A DNA stretch of 46,639 nucleotides from an uncultured Collinsella sp. Lineage in GTDB: Bacteria > Actinomycetota > Coriobacteriia > Coriobacteriales > Coriobacteriaceae. Positions 32,626-40,927 of this stretch are shown here, one piece after another. The stretch lies in the NCBI GenBank assembly GCA_958427975.1, contig CAUAEH010000011.1, positions 1 to 46,639 of the forward strand, in the 5' to 3' direction. Numbering within the stretch: the stretch's first letter is position 1; every line of letters begins with the position of its first letter. Position numbers and translations under genes: made by a program. Under the pieces are notes generated by a model, which made no database searches, was not told where the DNA came from, and saw only the letters and a list, made by a program, of their open reading frames with translations.

Positions 32626-33450
32626 ATGAAGAACACTCAGCTGCTGCTGATCAACGATATGTGCGGCTACGGCAAGGTCGCGCTTTCCGCCATGCTGCCG
32701 GTGCTGTCGCACATGGGCTACCGTATCCATAACCTGCCGACGGCGCTTGTGTCCGATACGCTCAACTATCCCAAGTTCTACATCCACGACACCACCGAGT
32801 ACGTGCGTCAAAGCCTCGCTATCTGGGAGGAGCTCGGCTTTGAGTTCGACGCCATCTCGACCGGCTTTATCGTGACCGAGGAAGAGACGCGCATCATCTC
32901 GGACTTTTGCCACCGCCGTGCGCAAAAGGGCACCAAGGTGTTCGTCGACCCCATCATGGGCGACAACGGCAAGCTCTATGCGGGCGTGCCCGAGTCCACG
33001 ATTGGCCTTATGCGGCATCTGCTGGAGTGCGCAGACTACGCGGTGCCCAACTATACCGAGGCATGCCTGCTCACCGATACGCCTATCGCCGAGCAAATCA
33101 CGCCCGACGAGGCCCGCGCCCTTGTGGACGCCGTGCGCGAGCTGGGTGCCAAGTCGGTGGTCATTACGAGCGCTGTAGTCAATGGCACGAACGCGGTTAT
33201 CGGTTACGACCATGTGGCGGGGGAGTACTTTACGATTCCCTTTGAGCTCATTCCGGTCTATTTCCCGGGCACGGGCGACACGTTCTCGGCGGTGCTCGTC
33301 GGCCGCGTTATGGCCGGTTGGAGCCTTCAGCGCGCGACGAGCGATGCCATGCGCGTGGTAGCGGAGCTTATCGAGCGCAATGCCGACCAAGAGGACAAGT
33401 CGGCCGGCCTTCCCATCGAGGCCTGCCTGGATGTGATCGACCATGAGTAA
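32626..33450 (+). CDS. PdxY/PdxK-type pyridoxal (pyridoxamine) kinase
   Basis: 274 residues from the ATG at 32626 with AAGGGAGA upstream. The fold is ribokinase-like: LLINDMCGYGKVALSAMLPVLSHMGY is the start shared by pyridoxal kinases (family form D-x-x-G-x-G), FVDPIMGDNGKLY holds the conserved DP-x-M-GD block, NYTEACLLTD is the central motif, and the anion hole and base are in YFPGTGDTFSAVL (Asp of GTGD). It makes pyridoxal phosphate, the salvaged form of vitamin B6. Its stop overlaps the next gene by 8 bp (ATGAGTAA). Confidence 0.92.
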   Translation: MKNTQLLLINDMCGYGKVALSAMLPVLSHMGYRIHNLPTALVSDTLNYPKFYIHDTTEYVRQSLAIWEELGFEFDAISTGFIVTEEETRIISDFCHRRAQKGTKVFVDPIMGDNGKLYAGVPESTIGLMRHLLECADYAVPNYTEACLLTDTPIAEQITPDEARALVDAVRELGAKSVVITSAVVNGTNAVIGYDHVAGEYFTIPFELIPVYFPGTGDTFSAVLVGRVMAGWSLQRATSDAMRVVAELIERNADQEDKSAGLPIEACLDVIDHE

Positions 33451-33772
33451 CGCTGGCGAGAACGGCGCCAGGCCTGTGGGCGGGGGCAAGCCGCTCGGCG
33501 CGCCGCGTGGAAAGCGTCCACGTATCCGCGTGAGTTGCGTGGACCAGTTGGGCACATGCCGCTGCCATCACGGGCACAAGCCGGGCGACGTTTTTGACTT
33601 CGACCGAGATCGCGGCAAGATGTGCGCCATGGCCTGCCATGTGGGCTTTCCCTATATCGATATCTTGCGCTATGGCGGAACCGTGCCCGGCAACGAGCCT
33701 GGTACGGCAAAGTTCTGCTGTCCCGAGGTCGATACGCTGAACGTCTGGCTTGCCGAGATCGTCGACGAGTAG
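33443..33772 (+). CDS. TIGR04076-like small Cys-rich protein
   Basis: 109 residues, starting inside the end of the kinase gene (8-bp overlap), so the two are translationally coupled. After a basic, Gly-rich start of ~28 residues comes the family pattern: RVSCVDQLGTCRCHHGHKPGD, then KMCAMACHVGFPYIDILRYGG and a terminal FCCPEVD. Conserved Cys/His spacing suggests a metal or redox site. The family has no firm function that I know; coupling with a B6 kinase is the only clue. Confidence 0.75.
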   Translation: MSNAGENGARPVGGGKPLGAPRGKRPRIRVSCVDQLGTCRCHHGHKPGDVFDFDRDRGKMCAMACHVGFPYIDILRYGGTVPGNEPGTAKFCCPEVDTLNVWLAEIVDE

Positions 33773-33780
33773 TCGAGCGC

Positions 33781-33813
33781 AATGTGACAAAGGGGCAGTC
33801 CCTTTGTCACATT
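33781..33813. repeat. REP-like hairpin, ACAAAGGG family, copy 3
   Basis: AATGTGACAAAGGG and complement around GCAGT; the outer arms are AATGTG/CACATT. It starts 8 nt after the TIGR04076 gene stop. Confidence 0.85.
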
Positions 33814-33856
33814 CGCCGGTGGTGTTCCTTCTATTGTGCTTGTAATCTCAAATCTC

Positions 33857-33932
33857 TGCATTTCATCCGATTTTAGGTTCTAAAAACTCTGCATTTCATC
33901 GATAATCAAGCGTATAAAACTTTGCATTTCAT
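33857..33932 (+). promoter_or_regulatory. three direct repeats at exact 33-bp spacing before ATPase gene
   Basis: TGCATTTCAT occurs at 33857-33866, 33890-33899 and 33923-33932, each preceded by CTCT or CTTT and an A-rich stretch. The last copy ends 24 nt before the ATG at 33957. Spacing of 33 bp (about three helical turns) points to cooperative protein binding. The paralogous ATPase gene has an array of the same geometry at 37303-37393. Confidence 0.75.
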
Positions 33933-33956
33933 TTGATGACACTGAGGGGAGAGCCT

Positions 33957-35318
33957 ATGCTGCGCAGGAAAATAGCGGCAGAGCTGGAGCGTTGGCTGAA
34001 GTCTTCCGAGCAAAAGGCCTTGTTCATTACGGGTTCTCGCCAGATCGGCAAAAGCTATTCGATTCGCGCATTTGGCAAAGCCAACCATGCAACCTACATC
34101 GAGCTTAACCTCATGGAAAATCGCCAGGCAAAAGATGCTCTTCTCGAGGCGCGGGATGCCGATGATTTCATCAGCAGGGTGACGCTTCTTTCGGGAAAGT
34201 CGATTGCACCAGGCAAAACGCTCGTGTTTATCGATGAGGTCCAAGGGGCCCCCGACATCATGACGATGGCAAAGTTCCTTGTTGAGGACGGGAGGTGCCG
34301 CTGGGCGTTTTCGGGGTCAATGCTCGGGACCCAGTTCAAGGGCGTCAGGTCCTATCCCGTGGGGTATGTCCACGAGCTTAGGATGTTCCCGCTCGATTTT
34401 GAGGAGTTTTGCTGGGCAACCGGGGTGAGCGAGGGGGCTCGCCAAACGATACGCGACGCGTGCATCAACGAGAAGCCCATTCCTGGTTACATTCATGACG
34501 CGATGATGGCAAACTTCAGGACCTATACCGTTGTCGGCGGAATGCCAGAGGTCGTGCAGCGTTTCCTTGACACGCGGGGCGACCTTGCCTCTGTTCGTCA
34601 GCTGCAGTCAGAGCTCAACGAACAGTACCGACGGGATATCTCCAAGTATGCAAGCGGGCGAGCCCTTCAGGTGCAGAGCATCTACGATCAGCTCCCTATT
34701 ATGCTCGAGGGCGAAAACAAGCGCTTCGTGCTCAATTCCATTGACCCCAAGGCTCACTACGAGAAGTATCAGCGAGATTTTGTATGGCTTGTCGATGCCG
34801 GCGTTGCCCTCAAAGCCGATATCGTAACCGAGCCAAAATCGCCCCTGCTCAAGACGGCACGGCCATCGCAGTTCAAGCTATATCAATCGGATACGGGCAT
34901 GTTGATGGCGCGCTACCCCGTTGGAGTCGCCCAAGCGGCGTATCTTGATAGCAAGGAGCCCAATCTGGGCGGCATTTACGAAAACGTGGTGGCCCAGCAG
35001 CTGGCTGCCCAAAATCGCCAGCTTTACTACTATCAGACAAAAAAGCGCGGTGAAGTGGACTTTGTGGTCGATGGGCCGGATGGGACGGCTGTTCCGATCG
35101 AGGTTAAATCGGGCTCCTATTACCACGCGCACGCTGCGCTCGGTCATGTGCTTGATACGGTTGAATATGGCGTAAGGCTCGGGATTGTTTTCTCGAGAGG
35201 CAACGTTGAGCGCAACGGAGCGGTTCTCTATTTGCCGCTATATGCGACCTGGGCCCTTTCGGATGTTTTGGGCGACTCCTGTGCCGAGGGGATAAAGCTG
35301 GAGGTCAAGCCGGTCTAG
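33957..35318 (+). CDS. AAA_14-DUF4143 ATPase, paralogue 1
   Basis: 453 residues from the ATG at 33957 with GGGGAGAG upstream. The N-terminal P-loop domain has Walker A TGSRQIGKSY (~31-40), Walker B TLVFIDEVQ (~101-109) and sensor WAFSGSML. The C-terminal DUF4143 region ends with GEVDFVVDGPDG and PIEVKSG, an Asp-Glu-x-Lys arrangement like the PD-(D/E)XK nuclease core. Members are widespread, often in variable regions, and their function is not established. The gene looks less GC-rich than its neighbours, suggesting transfer. It is preceded by the 33-bp repeat array and followed by a REP hairpin. Confidence 0.88.
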   Translation: MLRRKIAAELERWLKSSEQKALFITGSRQIGKSYSIRAFGKANHATYIELNLMENRQAKDALLEARDADDFISRVTLLSGKSIAPGKTLVFIDEVQGAPDIMTMAKFLVEDGRCRWAFSGSMLGTQFKGVRSYPVGYVHELRMFPLDFEEFCWATGVSEGARQTIRDACINEKPIPGYIHDAMMANFRTYTVVGGMPEVVQRFLDTRGDLASVRQLQSELNEQYRRDISKYASGRALQVQSIYDQLPIMLEGENKRFVLNSIDPKAHYEKYQRDFVWLVDAGVALKADIVTEPKSPLLKTARPSQFKLYQSDTGMLMARYPVGVAQAAYLDSKEPNLGGIYENVVAQQLAAQNRQLYYYQTKKRGEVDFVVDGPDGTAVPIEVKSGSYYHAHAALGHVLDTVEYGVRLGIVFSRGNVERNGAVLYLPLYATWALSDVLGDSCAEGIKLEVKPV

Positions 35319-35330
35319 GGCCAGTCCCGG

Positions 35331-35361
35331 ATGTGACAAAGGGACAGTCCCTTTGTCACAT
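35331..35361. repeat. REP-like hairpin, ACAAAGGG family, copy 4
   Basis: A perfect palindrome ATGTGACAAAGGGA-CAG-complement, 12 nt after the ATPase stop. Confidence 0.85.
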
Positions 35362-35435
35362 TCATGAGTGTGGATTTTCTCCCACGCTCGTTTTATGCCG
35401 ATGGCGTGGCCCGTGTGCCCGCGCCGCCCGAGCGC

Positions 35436-35882
35436 CTACAGCTGCTCGAGCATAGCGGTGCAACCGGCGAGTACATCGCGGTAGGTGGCGTCGAAATTGC
35501 CGGTGTACCAGGGGTCGGCTACGTCGCCGGGGCGATCGGTCCAATCGAGCAAGCGCGTAACCTTGCCGTCGGGGTCGTCGCCAAAGATGCGACGCAGGCC
35601 ACGCGCGTTCTCAGCATCCATGTAGACAATGTGATCCCAGTTGCCATACTCCGCGCGACGCACCTGGCGGGCACGGTGCGCAACGACAGGAATCCCGACT
35701 TCACGCAGCTTGGCAACGGTGCCACGATGCGGCGGGTTGCCGATCTCCTCGGTCGACGTTGCAGCGGAATCAATGGCAAACTCCGCCTCGCGTCCAGCGC
35801 GGCGCACCAGCTCGGTAAACACGGACTCAGCCATCGTCGAGCGGCAGATATTTCCATAGCAGATAAAAAGAATGCGTTGCAT
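35436..35882 (-). CDS. low-molecular-weight protein tyrosine phosphatase
   Basis: 148 residues with GAAAGGAA upstream. The P-loop CYGNICRS at 9-16 is the CX5RS active site; general acid Asp lies in DPWYTGNF near residue 123. Length and order match the LMW-PTP family, which removes phosphate from tyrosine on proteins, often regulating capsule synthesis or stress. No tyrosine kinase is nearby. It is flanked on both sides by AAA_14-DUF4143 genes, and only 33 bp separate it from the one upstream (35916-37286), with which it may be cotranscribed. Confidence 0.92.
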   Translation of the reverse strand: MQRILFICYGNICRSTMAESVFTELVRRAGREAEFAIDSAATSTEEIGNPPHRGTVAKLREVGIPVVAHRARQVRRAEYGNWDHIVYMDAENARGLRRIFGDDPDGKVTRLLDWTDRPGDVADPWYTGNFDATYRDVLAGCTAMLEQL

Positions 35883-35915
35883 GAGCGGCTTCCTTTCTAG
35901 GCGGTCGCGCAGGGC

Positions 35916-37286
35916 TTACAGACTGCTCTTGAGGCAGTTTGCTCCAATAAAGCCCGCTGCGTACAAGGGGAGGTGGCGCAGCTCGCGCCCGTCATCGGTT
36001 TCGCTGCGGGAAAAATTGTTCTCGGACAAAATGTAGGCATATGGCGATCGGGCTTTGTCCATAAACGACCCGAGGGTTCTCGCGCGCACGTTACGTGCGG
36101 ACTTTACTTCGACGGGCACAATTTCCATACGGTCGGTCTGAAGTAAAAAATCGAGCTCGCCGGTCGTCTTCCAAGACGACGGCGGCACCCAGTAATACGT
36201 CTGCAAGCTATTGCCCGAAAATGCTTGCATGACCGAGTTTTCCGCCAGGGCGCCTCGGAAGTCGGAAGATAGCGCTATGGCGGAATCCTCTTTGAGGTCG
36301 AGCCAGAGCCGCGGGTTGATGCCGAGTTTGTAGAACATGAGGCCGGTATCGAGAAGATAGACCTTAAAGAAACTTCCATCTTCGTCGTCGAAGGGAACGA
36401 GGGGAGGCTCGATGCCTTCGGTCAGGTTGTTGACCGATATGATGCCGGCGCCTTCGAGCCAGTCGAGCGGCTCGATAAGCTTGGCGCGACGGCCTCCGCG
36501 TTCGACCTCGGAGTACTTGAATTTTTTTGTGGACGATCTCAGCAGCTGGGACGGAATGGAGCGCCAGACCTTGCGCGCCGCCACGCCGCTGATCCCGTTT
36601 TCGGGGTCGGTCATATCGGCGGTATAGGTCTCGTCGATTTCGCGCTGCTCGACGCGCGCATCCTCGATGGATAACGTCTTGCGATATGCGTTGACGGCGG
36701 CGGGCATGCCGCCCACGATCTGGTATCGATGAAACAGGCTGAGCGCGGCTTGGTGCGCGGCGTAGGTCTCGAGCGTGCCGGCGTGGGTACGAATGGCATT
36801 GGCCATCTGCTCCTCGTCGAGCGCCCAGAGAAACTCCTCGAACGACATAGGATGCATGGTCTCTTGACGAACGCCGCTGGGAAAAGGCAACTTGCGCTTG
36901 CGCGTGGCGACGCCGAGCTGACTGCCGGTCGCGCATATGCGCCAGCCCGAACCCGAAAAAAAGCGAAGCGAGTTGAGCGCCCGTTCGCAGAGCTGCACCT
37001 CGTCAAACAGGATGAAGGCGGTTTCTTTGCGAATGGGGGTGCGTTTATAGTCTGAGATTCGCGCCACGATGGCGTCAACGTCGTCGGTAGGACAGCCGAA
37101 CAGCGGAGCGATCAGCTCAAGATCGGTCTGAAAGTCGAGTTTGACAAACGCATCGCCGGCGATTCGTCTGCCGATTTCCTCGGCAACGTACGTTTTGCCT
37201 ACGCGTCGCGCACCACGGATGAGGAGGGGGCGCGACGCGTCCTTTGTCGCCCATGATTCGATAACGGATTCGATTGATCTGCGCAT
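35916..37286 (-). CDS. AAA_14-DUF4143 ATPase, paralogue 2
   Basis: 456 residues. Walker A RGARRVGKTY (~23-32), Walker B AFILFDEVQ (~90-98), then WRICATGSQLG as sensor. The middle holds PMSFEEFLWAL and the region before DUF4143. The C-terminus has GELDFLLQ and VPVEVKSARN, again an Asp...Glu-x-Lys core like PD-(D/E)XK nucleases. Overall the plan is the same as paralogue 1, but the sequences are clearly diverged. Its 5' flank carries three dyad repeats at 33-bp spacing. Function unknown; I infer an ATP-dependent protein acting on DNA and possibly binding its own upstream sites. Confidence 0.88.
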   Translation of the reverse strand: MRRSIESVIESWATKDASRPLLIRGARRVGKTYVAEEIGRRIAGDAFVKLDFQTDLELIAPLFGCPTDDVDAIVARISDYKRTPIRKETAFILFDEVQLCERALNSLRFFSGSGWRICATGSQLGVATRKRKLPFPSGVRQETMHPMSFEEFLWALDEEQMANAIRTHAGTLETYAAHQAALSLFHRYQIVGGMPAAVNAYRKTLSIEDARVEQREIDETYTADMTDPENGISGVAARKVWRSIPSQLLRSSTKKFKYSEVERGGRRAKLIEPLDWLEGAGIISVNNLTEGIEPPLVPFDDEDGSFFKVYLLDTGLMFYKLGINPRLWLDLKEDSAIALSSDFRGALAENSVMQAFSGNSLQTYYWVPPSSWKTTGELDFLLQTDRMEIVPVEVKSARNVRARTLGSFMDKARSPYAYILSENNFSRSETDDGRELRHLPLYAAGFIGANCLKSSL

Positions 37287-37302
37287 GGGGCCGCCTTTCC
37301 AA

Positions 37303-37393
37303 TTTCGTGTACATCAGATACATAGTTTAGTACGATTTCATGTACTTGGAATACACGAAATAGTAGAAAAGTGTGTATCTGAAGTACACGAAA
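37303..37393 (-). promoter_or_regulatory. three dyad repeats at exact 33-bp spacing before ATPase gene
   Basis: Dyads of the form TTTCRTGTA-N7-TACACGAAA are centred at 37315, 37348 and 37381. The middle one is nearly perfect (TTTCATGTA, 7 nt, TACACGAAA); the first and third have one good half each. The nearest centre is 29 bp from the start codon at 37286. Confidence 0.8.
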
Positions 37394-37499
37394 TTGCACT
37401 GCTGGAGCTTGCAGGCGGATAAACACTACTCGTATGGGACGGTTTTCACCGGTTGCTCGCCACCTTGGGCTATGTTCGCCCCTATGCCTGCATCCGGGG

Positions 37500-38735
37500 C
37501 TATGCTGATTGACGACGGCGCTCCCAGCGAGCCAACTTAATCGTCACCAGCGTAAGCATCCAGGCCACAAGCGAGAACGCGGCACCCACTGCGCCTACAT
37601 ATGCAATGCCAACGCTGCTTACCACGGCGCCGCCCACTGCGGTGCCAAACGAGATGCCGACGTTAAACGCCATGGGCTCAACCGAACTTGCGAGTACCAT
37701 CGACTTGGGATGGCGGCTGCGTGCCACGTCCATAAAGTGCGTGATGCACGACACCGAGAACAGGTACATGAGCAGCGCCAGGCTAAAGACAATGACCAGC
37801 GCGAGCGGCATGGTGCCGCCCACAGCAAACAGTCCGAGTAACGCTGCGGCCTGCAGCACAAACGTCACGAGTAGCGCCTTCATGCCAAAGCGCGCATCGA
37901 TCCATCCGCCCAGGATGTTCGAGATCAGGCAGAACACGCCGTAGGCCATGAGCGTGGTACTGGCTTCGACCGTGCCCATGCCCAGCACCTGCTCAAGATA
38001 AGGCGTCACGTAGCCATAGAAAACGTAGACCGACCCCACGCCAAACAAAAAGATGAGCATGCCGGTGACGATGCTCGGTTCGCGTAGCAGACCCGCCTGC
38101 TCGCGAAAAGTGGCGGGCTCGTCGGTTTGCCCAGCGCGCGGCATAAACGCCACGAGCGCTCCGCAGATCAAAACGGCAAAGGTCAGCGTGCCGTACATGG
38201 CCACGTGCCAGTCGAGCGTGTCGGCCACAAATTTGCCAATCGAGGTCACAAAGACCATTGCCACGGAAAACGCACCATATACCACCGAGATGGCAAGCGA
38301 AGTTTGCTGCGGGGATAGCAGCTCGGGGATGTACGTCACGCCCACGGCGAGCAGCGCACCCGAGACGGAGCCCAGGACAATACGCGAGATAAACAGCACC
38401 TGGAAGTTGGGCGCCAACGCCATGACCAGGTTGCCGAGCACAAAGACGATGCTGTAGCACACGAGCAGCTGGTAGCGGCGAAAACGCCCCGTGCTGAGCG
38501 CGAGCACCGGCGTCGAGATAGCGTAGATCAGTGCGAACACGCTAATAAGTTGGCCTGCGGTGGCAAGCGATACGCCGAGTTCCGTCGCCAAGTCACTTTC
38601 GATGCCGATGACCACGAACTCGGAGCAGCCGAGCGAAAAGCCTAACAACACGAGCAGCGCCAGGCAGAGCTTGGTGCGCGCGGGGGAGAGCGCGGCGGCG
38701 GTTGACTTACTTTTTGGCGTGGTTGCGGCGGTCAA
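37500..38735 (-). CDS. MFS exporter (AraJ/PbuE-like)
   Basis: About 411 residues and twelve helices. The open frame reaches 38846, but the upstream part reads through a REP hairpin, so I place the start at TTG 38735, which has GGAG 8 nt upstream; a GTG at 38744 is possible. LLVLLGFSLGCSEFVVIGIESDLATELGVSLATAGQLIS is the typical first-helix region of the DHA1 AraJ/PbuE/YdhP group, with GRFRRYQLLV in loop 2-3 and RIVLGSVSGALLAV in helix 4. Such proteins export sugars, purines or drugs. Substrate not predictable. No regulator is adjacent. Confidence 0.85.
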   Translation of the reverse strand: MTAATTPKSKSTAAALSPARTKLCLALLVLLGFSLGCSEFVVIGIESDLATELGVSLATAGQLISVFALIYAISTPVLALSTGRFRRYQLLVCYSIVFVLGNLVMALAPNFQVLFISRIVLGSVSGALLAVGVTYIPELLSPQQTSLAISVVYGAFSVAMVFVTSIGKFVADTLDWHVAMYGTLTFAVLICGALVAFMPRAGQTDEPATFREQAGLLREPSIVTGMLIFLFGVGSVYVFYGYVTPYLEQVLGMGTVEASTTLMAYGVFCLISNILGGWIDARFGMKALLVTFVLQAAALLGLFAVGGTMPLALVIVFSLALLMYLFSVSCITHFMDVARSRHPKSMVLASSVEPMAFNVGISFGTAVGGAVVSSVGIAYVGAVGAAFSLVAWMLTLVTIKLARWERRRQSA

Positions 38736-38791
38736 GGTTGTCACTCCAATGTCGCATGAATAAGCGGGATTCAATCCCTGCAACTCTAACA

Positions 38792-38826
38792 GAATGTGAC
38801 AAAGGGACAGTCTCTTTGTCACATTC
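38792..38826. repeat. REP-like hairpin, ACAAAGGG family, copy 5
   Basis: GAATGTGACAAAG and exact complement around a 9-nt loop (one base change, TCTCTTTG, in the right arm). Lies between the MFS gene and the next palindrome. Confidence 0.85.
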
Positions 38827-38844
38827 GCGGCGTGGCTGCCGCCC

Positions 38845-38909
38845 AAACCGTCACAACATTCGGCGAAAATCTCAAAAACGAGGAAAAGTGTCGAATGTTG
38901 TGACGGTTT
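38845..38909. repeat. perfect 18-bp inverted repeat with A-rich loop
   Basis: AAACCGTCACAACATTCG (38845-38862) and its exact complement (38892-38909) enclose a 29-nt purine-rich loop. It lies in the divergent gap before 38996 and just 18 bp after a REP hairpin. Confidence 0.85.
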
Positions 38910-38995
38910 TCGTGTCCGGCGCGGGTGAGCTTCGGTGCCGTCTGGGGGTATAAGACTAGCAAGTGTTTATTTGCGAGGCCTAAGGGGCGCCCCGT

Positions 38996-39865
38996 ATGGA
39001 TATCGATAACTTTGAATGGTGGTATAGCGAGGGTGAGGCTCCGGACGAGGAGTGGGACGAGCCCACGCCGCGTGACGTGTCGAGCGACGAGGACGAGACC
39101 GGCAACGACGTCGCCGCCGACTCGGACGCCGCCCTCGACCCCGTCGAGCCTCTGACCTTCGAACAAGCTTGGGCCCAGGCCGAGGCAGACGAGGCCAAGG
39201 CTGACGCTACGGCCACACTGGGTGAGCCAGCCGACATGTCGATCTCGCCGGCAAAGACCCCGCAGCCGCGTCACACCATCGATCCCGACAGCACGGCATC
39301 CTTCAGTATTCTCGACGTGCCCTCGCAGGGCGCTCAGGCGCCCGCGCCCACACGTCGCCCCAATCTGTCTCGCGAGGAAGATGCAGGACGTCGCTCTCCG
39401 CTTGGCCCCATCCTTATCGCCTTCATGGCCGGCGTTATCGCATGCTCGGTGATTGGAAACGTCTGGAGCCATGTTGAACAACAGCGAAAAGACGCCGCCA
39501 AGGTCGAGATGTCTATCGAGCAATCGCTCGGCCGCACGCGCTCGGTACATGTGTCGGTCGAGGTCAAGGACGGCGCGACGTGGGACACCGCGCGCGGCGA
39601 CAGCCAAATGCTCATCCACATCGCGGGCCGCACGCTCAAAGGGCAGGCGATTGACGAGTATCAATATGTCAACTCCGCTGGCGACGGCATCGAACTCAAG
39701 CCCGGCGACTACGAGCTCACGGTTGACGAGCCGCCCGTCGCCACCGATGGCACGCGCTTCCGCGCCTCAAAGCGCATGGTTCCCGTGAGCTTTAACTCGC
39801 AGGCGCCCGACACGGTCGACACCACACCGCAGGGCGGGTTCGACCTTTACGTGGATACCCAGTAG
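38996..39865 (+). CDS. hypothetical single-pass membrane protein
   Basis: 289 residues. Residues 1-80 are highly acidic (DEEWDEPTPRD, SSDEDETGND), then a Pro/Ala-rich stretch, a transmembrane helix near 136-156 preceded by GRRSPLG, and an extracytoplasmic domain of about 130 residues with beta-strand-like patterns (VHVSVEVKDGATWDTA, GIELKPGDYELTVDEPPV). The orientation is probably N-in. I do not recognise the family. The outer domain resembles small Ig- or carboxypeptidase-regulatory-like folds only in style. No obvious partner is adjacent. A TATAAG at 38948 may be its -10 box. Confidence 0.75.
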   Translation: MDIDNFEWWYSEGEAPDEEWDEPTPRDVSSDEDETGNDVAADSDAALDPVEPLTFEQAWAQAEADEAKADATATLGEPADMSISPAKTPQPRHTIDPDSTASFSILDVPSQGAQAPAPTRRPNLSREEDAGRRSPLGPILIAFMAGVIACSVIGNVWSHVEQQRKDAAKVEMSIEQSLGRTRSVHVSVEVKDGATWDTARGDSQMLIHIAGRTLKGQAIDEYQYVNSAGDGIELKPGDYELTVDEPPVATDGTRFRASKRMVPVSFNSQAPDTVDTTPQGGFDLYVDTQ

Positions 39866-39978
39866 GTGCTCGCCGCTCATTCCGCTATGACTACTCAATA
39901 ATCGCCTGCCGTCCCGTCCCGCCGCCAAGAGTGGGACAATAGCCCTCGACACTATTGTTTACTTTTGGAGGAAGTAGC

Positions 39979-40872
39979 ATGTCTACCGCCACTACCATCA
40001 AGCGCGGCGGCCTCACCGCGGCCATCGATTCCATGGGCGCCCAGCTCACGAGCCTTGCCCTCAACGGCAACGAGTATCTGTGGCAGGGAGACCCGACCTT
40101 TTGGGGCAAGCACGCGCCTATCCTGTTCCCCATCGTGGGATCGCTGCGCAACAACACGGCGACGTCTGCGGCCGGCACCTGCGAGATGGCGCGCCACGGC
40201 ATCGCGCGCATTGTCGAGCACAAGATCGTCGAGGTGTCGGAGGACGGTTCGTCCGTTACCTACGAGCTCACCGACACGCCCGAGTCGCTCAAGGCCTTCC
40301 CGTTCCACTTTAAGCTCAACATGACCTATGCCCTGACCGGCGACGCCACCCTCACGCAGACCTTTGCCGTCACCAACACCGGCGACGTGGACCTGCCGTT
40401 CTCGGTGGGCGGCCACCCTGCATTTAACGTGCCTGCCCCCGGTGCCGAGGACGAGACGTTCGAGGATTACGAGCTGGCGTTTACCGAGGCTTGGACTAAC
40501 GAGGCCCCCATCATCACGCCCGATGGCCTTATGACGTTCGAGGGTAGCTACAAGGCCCCCGATAACTCGGACGTGCTGCCCATCACGCACCGCAGCTTCG
40601 ATAACGACGCCATCATGTTCACCGATACCCCGGGCTCCACCCTCACGCTGCGCGGCCGCAAGTCGGGCCACGGCGTCAAGATCGACTTTGAGGGCTTTAA
40701 GTACATCGGCGTGTGGTCTGCCGCCAACGACGCTCCGTTTGTGGCGCTCGAGCCCTGGACCGGTCACACCACCATGGACACCGAGGACGACGTCTTTGAG
40801 CATAAGGTCAACACTATCACCTTGGCTCCCGGCGAGACGGACAAGCGCAGCTTTAGCGTTACCTTGCTTTAG
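39979..40872 (+). CDS. aldose 1-epimerase family protein (LacX-like)
   Basis: 297 residues from the ATG at 39979 with GGAGGAAG 5 nt upstream. MGAQLTSLALNGNEYLWQGDPTFWGKHAPILFPIVG is the family start; conserved His residues lie in MARHGIAR and SVGGHPAFNVP; a carboxylate near the end (PWTGHTTMDTEDD) may be the acid/base. The family equilibrates alpha and beta anomers of hexoses or hexose-6-phosphates; the LacX group is less well defined than GalM. Monocistronic, followed by a strong terminator. Confidence 0.9.
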   Translation: MSTATTIKRGGLTAAIDSMGAQLTSLALNGNEYLWQGDPTFWGKHAPILFPIVGSLRNNTATSAAGTCEMARHGIARIVEHKIVEVSEDGSSVTYELTDTPESLKAFPFHFKLNMTYALTGDATLTQTFAVTNTGDVDLPFSVGGHPAFNVPAPGAEDETFEDYELAFTEAWTNEAPIITPDGLMTFEGSYKAPDNSDVLPITHRSFDNDAIMFTDTPGSTLTLRGRKSGHGVKIDFEGFKYIGVWSAANDAPFVALEPWTGHTTMDTEDDVFEHKVNTITLAPGETDKRSFSVTLL

Positions 40873-40927
40873 AGGTTCCGCCGCTCGGTCGATGCTGCGC
40901 GCCGTCCAGAGCGATAATTTGTCATTC

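Noticed and set aside
33857..33932. CRISPR-like regular repeats
   Set aside because: Only three units of about 10-14 nt, no long conserved repeat, no cas genes; the paralogous array is dyadic and unrelated.
38736..38846. N-terminal extension of the MFS protein
   Set aside because: The extra codons are read through a REP hairpin present at many loci; a better ribosome site lies before TTG 38735.
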